A stretch of DNA of 64,000 nt from Armadillidium nasatum (taxonomy: Eukaryota > Arthropoda > Malacostraca > Isopoda > Armadillidiidae). How positions within the stretch are numbered: the first letter of the stretch is position 1; each line of letters starts with the position of its first letter. A program made the translations under genes and the position numbers. The stretch lies in NCBI GenBank assembly GCA_009176605.1, contig SEYY01001018.1, positions 243,178-307,177 of the forward strand, given 5' to 3'. Shown piece by piece: positions 1-17,814 of the stretch. The notes beneath the pieces were generated by a model. That model saw only the letters and a program-made list of their open reading frames with translations, was not told the origin of the DNA and searched no databases.

Positions 1-90
1 AGCGAGTAACTCATTAATACTTTTTTCCCCTTGGAACTTTGGGAATAAATTAATATGGAGAAGTATTTTCATAAATTCCATCTCTGCATG

Positions 91-229
<139 letters not shown>

Positions 230-320
230 CGAAGAACCATAACACAATAATAACAAGATATAAAAAAAAATCATACATAAAAAAATATATATATATAATT
301 TAAATAACACGAGTTAACAA
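230..320. repeat. Inverted repeat, left arm
   Basis: Reverse complement of 1493-1584 with about two differences by eye. Includes GTTAACTCGTG (reverse sense) and a short TA run. Confidence 0.85.
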
Positions 321-949
321 ACCCTATCATCACACTTTCCTCAAATCCACTTCCATTTCTCTTACAATACTCCTTTCAAGATCTCTTCCTTTTTTCACTA
401 TAAACCTACTTTTCCCCCTCTCCTCAAAGCCTCTGTAGTGTATAAATTTTCCTGTCCCCTATGTAATAGAGGCTATATTGGCTCCACTACACGGCTCCTT
501 CGCACACGTATCTCTGAACATCAAGGCATTTCCTTTCGCACATCTCTTCCTTTGTCCTCTCCTTCTTTCTCTAACATTCGCAGTCATTCTCACTCCTGAA
601 CCTTTTTTCCTCTTCCTAAACATTTCACAATTCTAAACTCTCACTCTGATATATCTTCTCTCCGCATATTAGAATCCTTATATATTCAGAAACACAAGCC
701 AGAACTCAATACCAGTACATCAACTACTCCCCTTTATATTGTACTTAATTAGTTTCCCTCTCTGTCTAATCCTCCATTTATTTAGAAGTTCCATCTTCTT
801 AAAATCCTCATTTTATTATCTTTAATTTGGTGCTCCTTCTGACCTTCTTTATCACAGACATGTTTCTCCCCCCCCCACAGTTATCCAGCTCTTCCAAATC
901 TCTCCTTCTAAAGAAAGAAACAAGCAGCATGAATGATTACTACTAATAT

Positions 950-1400
950 TATATATATGTATGTATTTATGTATGCATGTATGTATGCATATGTTCTCGT
1001 GTATGTATGTAGATGTATGCATGTATGTGTATGTTTATATGTGTGTATATGTATGTATCTTGTATGTGAGTATGTATGTATATGTGTACATGTATGTATG
1101 TGTGTGTGTATGTATATGCATGTGTATGTTTATGTATGTATACGTGCATATGTAACTATTTATATATTTATATGTGTATGGATGTATGTGTATGTTATTT
1201 ATGTATGTGCATCCGTATGTATGTATATGTATGTATGCATATGTATGTGTGTTATGTGTGTATGTGTATGTGTATATATATATATATATGTTTGTATGTA
1301 TATGTGCAAGTGTGTATGCATAGGTATTTGTGATTGTATGTATGTATATGTGCAGGTGTATGTTTGTGTGTATGTGTGTTGGGTGTGTACATGTTACATA
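950..1400. repeat. Degenerate (ATGT)n tetranucleotide tract
   Basis: About 450 bp of ATGT variants with GTGT and GCAT interruptions, inside the inverted-repeat pair. Open frames here only read the repeat (Met-Tyr-Val-Cys). Confidence 0.9.
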
Positions 1401-1492
1401 GTATGAGTGTGTTCGTGTATCTGTTCCACTTTAACTAAGTTTGGTTCATTTTGTTCTTTCTTCTTAAAGTGTTCAAGTCAAATTTGCTCCCT

Positions 1493-1584
1493 TTTGTTAA
1501 CTCGTGTTATTTAAATTATATATATATATTTTTTTATGTATAATTTTTTTTTATATCTTGTTATTATTGTGTTATGGTTCTTCG
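1493..1584. repeat. Inverted repeat, right arm
   Basis: Partner of 230-320; probably the pseudo-LTR of the Penelope-like element in inverted arrangement. Confidence 0.85.
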
Positions 1585-1799
1585 TTATTATGCTCACTCT
1601 AATTACTTATTTTCTTCACCTGAACCTTATTTATTGACACTTGCTTAGTTGTCTAATGCTATGGATGGTATAATTTAACTGCAACATTTTAATTTAATTT
1701 ATTTTGTTTGTTATTTATAATTATTAGTTTTATTTTTCTTTTTCAAACATTTCATAATTTATATATTGCATATATTATTTATTTATTTATTTTTTACAG

Positions 1800-1837
1800 C
1801 CTCCTGATGATGACATTTTTATGTTGAAACGTAGAGG
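1800..1837 (+). ncRNA. Hammerhead ribozyme-like motif
   Basis: CCTC, then CTGATGA (1804-1810), a hairpin GACAT-TTTT-ATGTT, GAAAC (1826-1830), GTA and GAGG. CCTC pairs with GAGG (stem I) and GACAT with ATGTT (stem II, one G-U). Stem III would be minimal (C-G), as in the dimer-active hammerheads of Penelope-like elements. Predicted cleavage follows GTA at 1833. Activity is inference. Confidence 0.5.
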
Positions 1838-1994
1838 TTAAATTAATTAATCATTTAATATATTTTCATGTCTTTTTTTTTTTTTTTTTTTTAAGTTTTT
1901 GCTTCATGATGTGACCCAATTAAAATGCTCTGGCACATAGTATTTGCTATCCTGTTTGTAATAAAAATTAAGCTTAAAAGAAGCAATTCAATTC

Positions 1995-2917
<923 letters not shown>

Positions 2918-3660
2918 AATTGTTAGTTTTAAAAGTAAGGTGACGATTTGTAGGCTATATACTGATTATGTTAAGACCACTGACTGAGTACTGTGTACAG
3001 GTTTGGGCTCCTTGTCTAAGAAAATGCATTAATATACGGACTGGAGGCCATACAGCGCAGAGCACAGCAAAAAGAATAATTTTTGGATTTGAATATAAGA
3101 GCAACAGGGATAGGATCAAGGAATTAGGAATGTCTTCCATCGAAAAAAGGTATCTTAGAGGAGATATGATTAAGGTTTTCAAAATGTTTTCGTCTGTTGA
3201 CGATGTAAATGTGGGTAAGTTTTTTTTCATTAGAACACAGTGAACTCACTAAGGGTCATAATAAAAAAGATAAAGAAGAAAGCTTGCCATTTGGATGTGA
3301 GAAAGTATTTTTTTTTCAGCAATAGAGTGGTTAATTTTTGGAATGGTTTACCATAGGATATTATTAGTTAAATCAATATATGAATGATCAAGGTATATTA
3401 TGACTGATTCATCTTTTTGGAGCTCGTATCTTGGTTTTGACATTGCGGTATTGGTGACTTTGTATTTAGTTTATATTTTTCTTTAAAGTTTAGATAATAA
3501 ACTGCATTGAATTCATTATTTGCATGGGGAAAACTGAAATCTGGGACGAGTCATTCAAATAGCGAATGGCAACTTTAGCATTTTGCTGACTGGGACAGTC
3601 TTGATAGGCTCATGTGGCTTCTAACTGTCTTATTTTCTTATGTTCTAATAAAGAAATGTT
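2918..3660 (+). mobile_element. CR1-type LINE, 3' end fragment
   Basis: Reads TEYCVQVWAPCLRK, KELGMSSIEKRYLRGDMIKV, then a degraded NRVVNFWNGLP, the C-terminal wording of the reverse transcriptase at 53257-54886 (EYCAQVWAPHLRK, KELGMFLVERRFLRGDMIQV). The 3' UTR also matches: GACAGTCTTGATAGGCTCATG and the terminal ATTTTCTTATGTTCT. 5' truncated, frames broken in several places. Confidence 0.8.
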
Positions 3661-4068
3661 GATTTAATTATAGCACTAAAAAGTCAAGCTGGGAATAAAA
3701 AAACTTTGTAGAAGAGCAATTTAGTAATCGGTCAAATATGACAACATGAAGAAGAGAATCAAGTAGCAGGAACATCATTCATTACACAAACTACAAGCTC
3801 AGCACAAAAACAAATTTGGAATTTAAGTTTTCCCAACCAGAGCATTCCCCTTCTCACCCTTGGGATAGGTACAACAAATGTAGGGAAGGATACTCTGAAT
3901 TGCAAGTGTCACATTTCAACAAGTAGGGTGAAGTTTACGTATTTAATCGTACACAAGATCCTGTATGTGTGAGGGCATGTATGAATTCTCAATTTCTACC
4001 AAAAGAGCAAAAAGCTTTATAATGACAGATAATTACGAAATGGTAATGAAAAATAAAATATGACTCAC
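3661..4068. other. No gene seen downstream of exon 13
   Basis: Intron 13 start. Nothing coding is convincing; the next exon of the host gene was not found here. Confidence 0.5.
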
Positions 4069-4287
4069 CTCTAATGACTTCCACGTTTCGTCAAATTGCT
4101 TATTCAATTTTGAAAGACCAGACGACAAAGCAAGAACAGACTGTTCAAATTGTTTGTTAGAGCTCATAATAGTTGACTGACCAATGTCCTTTAACTTATT
4201 TACAACATTCACAATCACTCGATTCATTTTAGCCACAGTCGATTGGCCAACTTCTACAATTGTTTCTGGCTTTGTCAGTTCTTTAAG
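4069..4287 (-). CDS. Exon 13: last exon found, C-terminal helical segment
   Basis: Acceptor tatcaacag, six bases from the 4294-4428 array, and consensus donor TTAGAG|gtgagt bound 219 bases, 73 codons in phase 0. It reads LKELTKPETIVEVGQSTVAK and on through NVVNKLKDIGQSTIM to NKQFDETWKSLE, with quasi-repeated VGQST / IGQST turns. A helical, polar, luminal region. The good donor means at least one more exon follows; I found no convincing one between 1 and 4068, so the gene probably continues beyond the window. Confidence 0.75.
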
Positions 4288-4293
4288 CTGTTG

Positions 4294-4684
<391 letters not shown>

Positions 4685-4717
4685 GGAGTAATGAAAGGTG
4701 GATTCGTTGACAATGGA

Positions 4718-5365
4718 ATTTGGGATCGACTTGGACTAGAATTTTGCCGGGCCAGGGTTGCCTAAAATTTGTAAAGAGGTCAAAAGCACTGAAATTTTAG
4801 GTTAAGATAATTTGATATAATTTTAATTGAGATTAATTTAATTATAAAGAGGAGTAGAATAGTCATCATTCACTTAAATTAATGATTATATGCATTTTTC
4901 AGAAAAAACTAAGATTATAGATAAATGTCAAAATAAAAGTTTAAAAAAACTACAAAAATTTTTGAAAAATTTTTTTTTTCTGATTCACAATAGTAATTTA
5001 ATAGGTTTACTTAGGAAAGACCCTAAATTAAAGTTTGAAAAAATATACGATATAAAATTATCAATATAACCTGTTTCTATAATATCATTGGTATTTTATT
5101 GCTGTGTATCAAAAATTTGTATTATTTTGCTACATTATCTCAAAATTATTTTGTTTATACTTTCAGTCAATATGGCTAAAATATCAGCTTCGGCAGTAGG
5201 GGAGTACTTTACCATATTTCAGGTTAGGCTCTTAATTCACCATTAATAGGAATAATTTGCAATTTTAACCCCAGCAGGTAAACCCTGGTTTTTCTTGATT
5301 AGCCGGGGCCGGGGTTAGTAAAAATGGCTGGGGTTAGCCGGGGCCCAGGTCGATCCATAATTGGA
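4718..5365. mobile_element. Non-autonomous DNA element with GCCGGGG subterminal repeats
   Basis: Ends carry inverted GGATCGAC / GTCGATCC, and inside both ends lie repeated GCCGGGGC-type motifs (4748-4756, 5300-5350). The interior (about 4740-5240) has a reversed relative at 56100-56600, matching at AAATTTTAGGCAAC, TCAAAAGCACTGAAATTTTA and the stretch around TACTTTACxATxTTTCAGG. A dispersed repeat, hAT-like by TIR style. Confidence 0.5.
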
Positions 5366-5394
5366 ATGAATGGGTAACAAATAGAGGCCATTAA

Positions 5395-6460
<1,066 letters not shown>

Positions 6461-6491
6461 GAATACAAGACGGGACAGTGTTCTTTATAAG

Positions 6492-8503
<2,012 letters not shown>

Positions 8504-8504
8504 C

Positions 8505-8685
<181 letters not shown>

Positions 8686-9039
8686 TTGCAATACCTTCTT
8701 TCTTTATCATAGATATTGAAAATTGAAATTTTAACAGGAAAATTTGAAAAATCTTTGTTCTTTGGAATGATCTACACACATGCTTAAAAATTAGAGTGAG
8801 AATTTTCCATTACAAAATATTTTACCTTCAGATCTGCAAAAAATATAATACTAGAAAGAAAGGCCTTTGTTTATTTATCTAATATTTCTATCAGTTACAC
8901 ATCCATTTAAAAGTCGGGAAAAGTTTATCTTTAAATATTTCAATTTTATATAATTTTTTACACCTCATTCATGATCGTTTGGTTAGTAATTTACAGCCCT
9001 GGGCAATTGATCAGTTTGCTCATACCGTAAACACAACTA

Positions 9040-9146
<107 letters not shown>

Positions 9147-9892
9147 CACAGCAAGCAGCACAAATAGACTTACTCTAACTTAAATATTTGCAATCACCCT
9201 CAGTCAGGATATCTTAGCTCTTAACTAAACCACAACTTAAAATACTTTTTGTTCTTCTAACAAACTCTCTGTAGACCTAAAACTTTTTCCTCACAGCGCA
9301 GTGCAGAAAACATCAGAATCATTCTTTTATAACATCATACATTTTCAATTAAAGCTACACTCACCAATGGTCACTTTTAAAACATTTTGGTGTTCAGTTT
9401 CTAAAGAATTTTAAGTTTTATTTTTTAAACATGTAAGTTACGAAGGAAATCTGAAAGTCTTAATAAAGGGTCTCCGCAAATTATCCGTAGAGGTTTTCAA
9501 TTGTATGAAAAATGGATACATGTGTTATTCTTCTCTCTTTTTAAGACCGACATTGAGAAATATTTGACATTTAAAAAATGTTAACAAATCTAAAAAAGAA
9601 GTATATAGTAAAAAAGTCATAGACAATAAAATTGTCTATGACGTAGAGACAGATGTCATCTTCAAAAAAAGTTAAGGCAAATCATATTCAGGAATTGTTG
9701 ATTATCAATACCTCACTTACTCTAAGGGTGAAAATAAAGCTCACCATCCACAGAAATCTAAAATTATTTTACCTTCAGTTTAGTTTAGTACATTTGAAAG
9801 CGTATTTCATTTTAATCACTTCCTAATCGAGTCATAAATTCTTAAATGTAAGTTAAGAGCATCAGATCAACTAAATCTAGTTAAAAATCTAG

Positions 9893-10006
<114 letters not shown>

Positions 10007-10304
10007 CGCAAAATGAAAATGCATAACTATAAACAGCTGTATAATAATGGTGAATAAAAGCGCAAACAATTATTGTTATTGTAAATAGTAGTTAATAAAT
10101 ATGAATTAGTACATGTGATACAAAGAAATTGGATTGTTGGGCAATATGATACTGAGCCATGGCATTAGGAGTTAAGTGGAAGGCAAAGAGATTTGAAAGA
10201 TATGAAAATCTAAAGGGAAAATAAATAAAAATATTCAAATTAGTACTCGACATGTCTGGAAAGTTGGGCTTTATAAGACTGGCAATAATAAATATCTGGT
10301 AAAA

Positions 10305-10618
10305 GTTAAGAAATTGTCTGACACTCGATATATGAAAATATCGATAAATGGAAATATCGACATATGGAAACATCGATATATGGAAACCGATATATCAATG
10401 CTAATTTTTTGACATTTGTATTATTATTATTATTTAGCTTTCATTTCATTTATGTTTATTAATATTATTATTATTATTTAGTTTTTTAGCGTACTTAGTT
10501 CGACTTACCATAACCTGAACTACCGAAGTTTGCCGTGTGATACAGGCCTAACCAATTGTCGGAAATTCAAAATATCGATATAAAAATAACGATATACAAG
10601 GTCAGACAACTTCTTAAC
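10305..10618. mobile_element. MITE with TATCGATA subterminal repeats
   Basis: GTTAAGAAATTGTCTGAC at the left and GTCAGACAACTTCTTAAC at the right form an 18-bp terminal inverted repeat with one mismatch. Next to each end are runs of ATATCGATA-like units (10325-10400, 10570-10597). No coding capacity over about 314 bp. Confidence 0.7.
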
Positions 10619-11732
10619 CTAATCCTAAATATCTATTTAAGAACAAAAAGGCTAAATGAATATAGGGAAATATTTAAAGAATATGAATGAAATGACAGAG
10701 ACACGTAGATTACTACAAATAGATTGCTGTGTAGTGAAAAATTAGAGGAATGTGGAGAACTAAGGAATCATGAGTTAATAATAAAACAAATTAAGTATGG
10801 ACAGAAAAGGGATGCAGAATTCGGAAAGATAAATCAAGAATTTATAACAGCAATAATAGTAAAAATCTTAATGGAAAGAAGGAAGAAAGTGACGGCTCCC
10901 AATATCACTGACATCAATATTGGTATTAGAAAATATATACATATTGTATTTTAATTCGCCATTTGTGTGAACTGTCTTAAAATAAATAGTATCTTCAGAA
11001 AAATTTATCCAAGAATAAAGAGAGTTTGTAAAACAAAGGTTCAACTAATGCACAATTTAACAACATAAATCATTAAATACTTTCTCTTTCAAAATAAAAT
11101 TGCAAATTCTTTTATTAGCATATAAACTATTGAATAAAAAAAAAAATGTGATCCATACGCCCCTCGATGAGTGTAGCGTAGTTCGAATCCTTCCCAGTAT
11201 ATCCAACTATAAACAAATGCTAGTAAAATGCACGAAGATTCGTTTTAAAACATACCCAACTATAAACAAACTGTTAGTAAAATACACGCAGATTCTGTTG
11301 GGGAAAAAAAAAATTACTGCTTTGGAAAACTGAAATTAATTCATGGAATAGACTTCACAAAACTCTTGCGATTGTAGATTTTTCCAAAAAATTAAGATGC
11401 ATAAAAGTAAATAAATTTACATTCAAAGAAATTTTAAAAGTATTCTTGCATATTTATAGATAACAGGTTAAATCTATTCCATAACAGGACAGAAAAAAAA
11501 ATGGTAGCACTAACCATTGTGAAATTTACAGTTTTTTTTTAACTACCCTGATAGTGAAATGTAAATCAAGAAAATGGAAAAAAGATAAAAGCCTTGATTA
11601 AAGCGTTATACTAAAATACTAGAGGAATTACGCTACTAAGAAAAAATGTTCACTCCAATATTGGCATACTTTTAAAAAAATGTATGAGATTTGTGAAAAT
11701 AAAAGATCACACTTATTTATCACATAAAATAC
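10619..11732. other. Intron 11, no gene seen; short tandem duplication
   Basis: At 11195-11300 a unit of about 55 bp occurs twice (CCAACTATAAACAAA ... GTAAAAT-CACG-AGATTC). Otherwise AT-rich without signal. Confidence 0.6.
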
Positions 11733-11852
11733 CTTTGGTGGAACTTTGATCCCTTTAGGCAGCCAGTAAGTAAAAATATCCCTAGCCAAATCTATTTTCT
11801 CTGCTGCACTTTTTTCTTCCATTTCATGAAGAAAAGTGAAGGCCGAAAGAAC
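11733..11852 (-). CDS. Exon 11: luminal segment
   Basis: Acceptor cttgtcag and donor CCAAAG|gtattt bound 120 bases, phase 0 to phase 0, coding 40 residues: VLSAFTFLHEMEEKSAAEKI then DLARDIFTYWLPKGIKVPPK. Acidic-basic helix followed by an aromatic WLPKG turn. The acceptor tract is short, and the frame is also open upstream of it, so the start could shift. Phase agreement with exons 10 and 12 supports the choice. Confidence 0.65.
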
Positions 11853-12043
11853 CTGACAAGGATGATTATGCAAGTTCAATAGTTTTGATTGTTGGTGTTA
11901 ACAATAAATTAATATTTCAGCTTATATCAAAAGTTTGAAGCAATAAAGATAAGAAACAAAGTTAAGCTTGGATAAATTGACTAGAAACTGTATAATTAAT
12001 ATTAACAGTATTTGTCTACACACGTATAACAACTAAATCCTAC

Positions 12044-12178
12044 TTGACTCATATAAGCAATATATGATCTTGCATTAGAGATAGTTGAAGGTGGATTTTT
12101 CTTCTTAGCTTCTGCCGATACAACAGATCTCATTTCTTCCAACTGTTTTATCAGTGGCGTTAATTCTTTTGGAATTGT
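12044..12178 (-). CDS. Exon 10: luminal helical segment
   Basis: Acceptor aaatatttctcag, donor AGTCAA|gtagga, 135 bases, phase 0 on both sides. It encodes 45 residues TIPKELTPLIKQLEEMRSVV SAEAKKKNPPSTISNARSYI AYMSQ. The first half is amphipathic helix, the second a Lys/Pro linker and an aromatic stretch. No catalytic motif is visible. It joins cleanly to exon 11, only about 190 bp downstream, the shortest intron in the gene and one of the few without an array or transposon. Confidence 0.7.
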
Positions 12179-13250
<1,072 letters not shown>

Positions 13251-13299
13251 TACTTGCGCGTGAGATTGTGCAAGTGGGTGTTTTGTTAAATGGCGGGTT

Positions 13300-14792
13300 C
13301 GAGGGTGTAGGGGTGGTTGCAGTGGTGGATTTTCTATCGACTTTGCTAACGTCCGTGGCCTACGCGCTATCATCAAATTTATTTCGTATCACCTTTACAC
13401 TTTACATAACATTTTACTTCTGAAACCAAGTTATCTAAGATTCCTTCTCTAATAATCCAAACATCTCTATGATTCATTATACAATTTTCGACCTTAGAAT
13501 TGAGTCTGTGCCTATATAAACACTAACACTCCTGTAATTCCCACATTAGATGTTTTATGGCTTAAATTCTGTCTTCTTGCGTTTCTGTGAGCTTCCCTAA
13601 TTTAACATATTCCAACTCTTTTTGAATATGAAAACCTTGTACTCCTATTTTCGATATTTTATGACAAAAACTCTTTCCCTACTATCACAATATATTATAC
13701 TTGTGATGGGTTTTCCTTATGGAACAGATTTTCTAGTTATTTTTGTTGTCTCGCTTAACATATGGGATCCATGATCGCTGATTGGATGAGCAGATTCATT
13801 CCTTCAATCTTTTTTTCTCTCCAAAATCAGTAGCTCGATAGCTTTTGCTCTCGTGATACGCTGGAAACAATACGAATTGGGGGTGGAAAACTCTCGTTCT
13901 CCTATCACACTTACCAATTTTCATTCTTCTCGAATTATTACAGGGATATTATTCAAGAGGTCAAGCCTACTTTCATTAAAAGGAAGTGCGCCTAGTTTCT
14001 TGGTTTTCCTACTGATAAAAATTTCTGGTCTTTTACCAAAATCATCAACTACTTTTGCAAATCATCTTTTCTTCCTTTTCTCTCTGACAGACTTATAGCT
14101 ATCCCTCTTCTTTCGTCAAATTCCATCTTTAACGATTCCGGCATCATTCCCCTTACTGCTTACTCATATGTTCCATGTACTTTTCTGTGATTTCGTATGA
14201 TCAGGTACATGGTATCCTAAAATCTATAAGTGTTAGAAAAGCTATTGGCCTGGACGATATTCCTCTTCGTGTTTTGATAGAGTATGCTGTTGAGCTGGTG
14301 CCTGTTTAGTATTCTTATGAGTTGGTGTCGGTTCTCTTCTAACTCTCCTCTCTACGCCTCAATACTAATACTTCCATCAGCAAGCATAAGTTCGACCGAT
14401 CCCGAATAAGAAAAGCTACTCGGAACCTTCTAACAATCGTCCTATCAACTGTATTTTATTTCGTTTTTTTAAGCTATTCTAAGCTCTATTTCGTATATCA
14501 TTTCCTTCTTTCAGATCATCAGTATGGCATGTGTTAACTCATTTCTAAGATTTCTTCCTTTGGGTTTCTCCTTTCTCTTTGCTCATACTGAGCGAGCATT
14601 TCAAACTCTATGCCTCCTCGTTGTAATGTATCCTTTCCTGTCACCTCTGTTCTGTACTCTTTGCTAACTTGTTTTTTTCCTGTTGTTTTTAATTTTCCTC
14701 TCTTTAAAGCCTCCGTCTCCACTCACCTGAGGAATTGCGTTAGATTTGGGATGAGGTGAATTTTCCTTTAATTTTTAATTATGCTTTTTCTA

Positions 14793-14824
<32 letters not shown>
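13300..14824 (+). mobile_element. Degraded LINE (LINE-D) with poly-A tail
   Basis: Fragments include an endonuclease-type start NVRGLRAII (13343), an RT entry RKAIGLDDIPLRVLIEYAVE (14235-14300) and DHQYGMC (14516), the QYGFR region of RT. It ends in an A-run of 24 at 14801. Many stops and frameshifts, so old. Clade unclear; distantly like LINE-B. Confidence 0.55.
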
Positions 14825-15374
14825 GTGTTGCTAGTGAGTAGTGGTAGGCCCCCCCCCCAAAAAAAAAGAAAAAAATTAAAATAAAATGTATAACTGAAGC
14901 TAGTTTAACAATGAACGATTAAACAAGATCTCCCACGAAGATTCCTAAGTTCAACGTCTATCATATTCAAAATTATCAATTATTATACACCGAAATATCA
15001 TATACACCAACCACAAGCAGTCTTATCCAATTTGAAGTAATACCAAGATTTTTTAATAATAAATATTTCGGAAAGAAACGGTCACTTTTTTGCAAACAAT
15101 CCCCACTGCAATAAGGAGAGAGAGTTTATAGGTCGAAACTTCAGTCCAAGTTCTCATGTAGTTAAGGGTCAAGCAAAGACATTGTTTTTTGAAGTGTTTT
15201 AATTTTTAAGTCAATAAAAGAGAAGAAAGAGAAAATGACTTCTGAAAAAAATATTTTCTCAGATTTTCATTTTTTTTTCGTTTTCATATTCTTCCTATAT
15301 CATATCATTTTAAAACTTTTGCTATGACTTTATACAACAAATGACACCACTACTCTTCTTCACTGCCAACTCCC

Positions 15375-15571
<197 letters not shown>

Positions 15572-16349
15572 CACCTCAGTCTCAGAAAAAGGACAGAGTA
15601 TAATAATAATAATTGAAGAAAAAAAAAAACATCCCTGATCAAGTCTAACAAATTTATTTGACGATGGCTGATGCAAACTTGAAAGGAAAGAAAAAAAAAA
15701 AAGAAAAACAAAAGAAAATTTCACAGAACAGAGATGACTGTCAGTACTTAACAACAATGTGTTCGGTCTTACATTTCTTTTGTAAGCAATAATTCTCAGC
15801 TTTCACCCTGCATCAGTAAACGGTTTCGATCTGTTTTCTTAAGTTATACTATTCTCTCCACCTGGAGAAAAGTTTTGAGAACCACACCAGGTATAGATAT
15901 ATACCATCAGAACCATTATTTAGAATGGTAAGTAATTAGAATAAAAATCCTTGAAACAAAAATACAATATATTAAGAGTATGATGGAAGAGGTAAATAGC
16001 ACCGGATTTGCACAAAATGAAATTACACACAAAAGTCTGATAAGAGTTGAGATTTAGGAAAAAGTAAAACTGATGGGAAGCAGCCACGAAAAATAGAAGG
16101 ATACGCACTTTTGGCAAAGTGCAATATGAAGAGTCGAAAAATTATTGATTTCTTGCAAAGAAAAGGCCTGTCTTCAAACGTCCGAGAATAAATTTTGCAT
16201 GATTGTGGTGTGAAATGCGAGAGAATCGAGTTTCGGGAGTTTGACCAAGGCGATCCAGAAAAATCAGCACCTAGGTAAAGAAACACAAGAGTACAACCAA
16301 AACTAACCTAAAGGTTAGAATATTGTGTTTAAGTGAAACAAATACTCAC

Positions 16350-16380
16350 CGCAATCTGAGGGACTTCTTCCCCTAAATCA
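16350..16380 (-). CDS. Candidate alternative exon (DLGEEVPQIA)
   Basis: A consensus donor GCG|gtgagt follows a 31-base stretch open as (N)DLGEEVPQIA after an acceptor tgaatgaaaag. It resembles exon 5 (DLGEDVEPG), which drew my attention. Its entry phase fits exon 8 rather than exon 9, and it exits in phase 0 toward exon 10, so it could work only if exon 9 is skipped. Weak evidence; it may be a duplicated or cryptic exon. Confidence 0.2.
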
Positions 16381-16874
16381 CTTTTCATTCAAAAAAATTT
16401 AGTTAAAGAAGTATAAGACTACAAATTTGGCAAGTTTGTGGCACAGTAACAACAAACGACTCATCGCGACAAGAGCGGTACAAAGTGAACAATTAGGGGA
16501 GATAGACCAGGATAATAAAGTAACAGTAACGACTGTCTACTCTTGAATACTGAAACATCAATTACATTAAATTTGGATGTATCAATTTCATGAGCAAAGC
16601 ATATGATATTAATAGTTTTGAACACACCCAATACTTTTATATTGGATACCTGTGACCTAATGACTCAATTGAACACTAATTAAGCATATCATATATATAA
16701 GCAGCATATTTTACCACTGATGCATGGCACCAAAAGAGATGGTGAGGATCTTTAGCATCTTCAGCACCTCTAAATCATTAATCAGCAGAAAATAATCCTA
16801 ATACAAAAATACGTAAAAGCTTAAAAAATCAAAAGTAAATATAGAGAATAGATGTTCTCTTCAGTTCCAGCACA

Positions 16875-17118
<244 letters not shown>

Positions 17119-17796
17119 TTCAATGTCAAAGAGGAATAAAATAATCAACTGCTCTTTTTAATTTTATTCAAAACATCAACGAAAATTCCGACAGACAGAA
17201 AAAGAATTCAAATAAATTGTAATGGCAAATAAATTAGTTATTCTATTAAATTTTGGGCACGACTTGTAAAGGCACTTAATTATTTCTATTCTTTTGATTA
17301 AATAATAAATTTATTTATTTATGTGATAAACAAGAGTCTATGACACCTGTTTTACATAACAAGACCGTTTTATCTGACTTTCTACACTGTGTCTGTCTTA
17401 TGAGCGTTACATGTTCAGCTGTTTTCACAAGGCGTGGCTCTACTTCACAGTGGGCCTCGCTATTCTATTTCAGCTAATGGGGCTCGCCTTTTTTGGGTGC
17501 TTCTATATATACCGTAGTTTTGTCTAAATAACTGTGGCTTATTATTTATTTCATTAATCATGTAATAATTTTCAATATTCTGAATTTACATTATCTAAAA
17601 TATTATATACATGATTACCTATAATCATTAAAGCTTTGGTGATACCTGGTTAAAAAAAAAAAAGGATTATTGTGTAATAAGCCTTTTTTCTATTAAAAAC
17701 GCCTTCTGATTCAAGTGTATACAATTATTCCAATTTTATATTCTCTACGAAAGTAAAAAAATGTTAGGTAAGAAATAAAAAAAAAAAATTACATAC

Positions 17797-17814
17797 CCTA
17801 ACCCATTGTAGCGC
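17797..17814 (-). CDS. Candidate 18-nt microexon (ALQWVR)
   Basis: Strong acceptor (gttgcattctctttcag) and donor TTAGG|gtatgt enclose exactly six codons, ALQWVR. It lies between exons 9 and 10, both phase 0 at the facing ends, so inclusion keeps the frame (IRHEQ-ALQWVR-TIPKEL). Support is limited to splice-site quality, phase and length; a chance pair of sites in a 10-kb intron is possible. Confidence 0.4.

Larger units (their letters stand above)
230..1840 (+). mobile_element. Penelope-like retroelement remnant with inverted repeats
   Basis: At 437-595 the plus strand reads VYKFSCPLCNRGYIGSTTRL and on to RISEH, the GIY-YIG endonuclease pattern (C-x2-C, GYIGSTxR, RIxEH) that ends Penelope-like proteins; at 650-760 follows LRILESLYIQKHKPELN, the usual sequence after it. 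No reverse transcriptase region is seen, so this is a broken 3' fragment. Near-identical inverted repeats of about 90 bp flank it (230-320 and 1493-1584), and a hammerhead-like motif lies at 1800-1837. Penelope elements are known to carry terminal pseudo-LTRs and hammerhead ribozymes. The repeat arms differ at only a few bases, suggesting a fairly young insertion. Confidence 0.65.

Noticed and set aside
933-1406. 157-codon frame rich in Met, Tyr, Val, Cys
   Set aside because: It is the translation of a degenerate ATGT tandem repeat.
2955-3230. 91-codon minus-strand frame
   Set aside because: Antisense shadow of the CR1-type fragment, whose plus-strand reading matches the 53-kb copy.
3780-3930. 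Possible 14th exon of the host gene
   Set aside because: A locally richer stretch, but no minus-strand frame has both good splice sites and phase 0 entry from exon 13.
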